From: Chitinophagaceae bacterium UBA2793
Lineage (GTDB): Bacteria; Bacteroidota; Bacteroidia; Chitinophagales; Chitinophagaceae
DNA: 13,263 nucleotides
Reading direction: 5' to 3'
NCBI GenBank assembly: GCA_002352045.1
Contig: DEHT01000097.1
Span: 31,569-44,831, forward strand
Below, piece after piece: positions 13,230 through 13,263 of the stretch (positions are counted from its first letter, which is position 1; the number at the start of each line of letters is the position of its first letter). The position numbers and the translations under genes are program-made. The notes under the pieces are model-generated. The model was not told the DNA's origin. It saw only the letters and a list, made by a program, of their open reading frames with translations, and ran no database searches.

Positions 13230-13263
13230 CCCGGGTCGGTACCGAAGGTCAGACCCGAAAAAA
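13230..13263. repeat. Cut-off GC-rich inverted repeat at the window edge
   Basis: CGGGTC at 13232-13237 can pair with GACCCG at 13252-13257 around a loop that contains the small palindrome CGGTACCG. The stretch is clearly GC-richer than its surroundings. It is followed by six A rather than T, so it is not an intrinsic terminator for the preceding gene as read. It may be one end of a dispersed repeat that continues outside the window. Confidence 0.45.

Overview
The window looks like chromosomal DNA of a Bacteroidota bacterium, most likely in or near the Chitinophagaceae. The evidence is AT-rich DNA, A-rich leaders with hardly any Shine-Dalgarno sequence, promoter candidates of the TTTG / TAnnTTTG type, and protein families typical of that group (a class III aminotransferase with the motif order seen there, DUF1361, and a TolB-like propeller fused to an outer-membrane barrel). 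The genus is inference. Product calls come from reading motifs, not from a search.

Layout. The left part, on the minus strand, holds the first 42 codons of a DUF255/thioredoxin-domain (YyaL/SPATA20-like) gene, a 99-residue hypothetical gene ending in a hairpin terminator, a 59-residue lipoprotein, a composite array of tandem 7-bp repeats, and a gamma-carbonic-anhydrase-like gene. A divergent intergenic region (1463-1563) follows. To its right lie, on the plus strand, a class III aminotransferase and, 10 bp later, a membrane-anchored YiiX-like permuted NlpC/P60 cysteine hydrolase.

The most interesting part is the plus-strand run 4283-8623: a polytopic membrane protein, a small winged-helix regulator, a CreD protein carrying an extra N-terminal four-helix membrane domain, a Coq4-family protein, a DgkA-type lipid kinase and a DUF1361 membrane protein. 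Gaps are only 24, 39, 12, 6 and 9 bp. Near-identical inverted repeats (CTTTG-N5-CAAAG) sit just before the start codons of the first gene and of creD, and are good candidates for operators of the encoded regulator. Inside the creD reading frame a run of nine T sits where two ordinary genes would be expected to meet. One more T would end the upstream protein at once and leave a normal-length, 448-residue CreD starting 21 bp beyond the run. This module is the best candidate for an undescribed system, probably an envelope-stress or membrane-homeostasis circuit. That function is inference.

The gap 8624-9093 has no convincing gene but carries two copies (55 of 56 bases identical) of a double-palindrome repeat. 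Next, on the minus strand, is a 1140-residue secreted protein: a degenerate gluzincin-like domain, a TolB-like beta-propeller and an Omp85-like barrel. Divergent from it is a glyoxalase II-like metallo-beta-lactamase-fold hydrolase. The window ends in a cut-off GC-rich inverted repeat.
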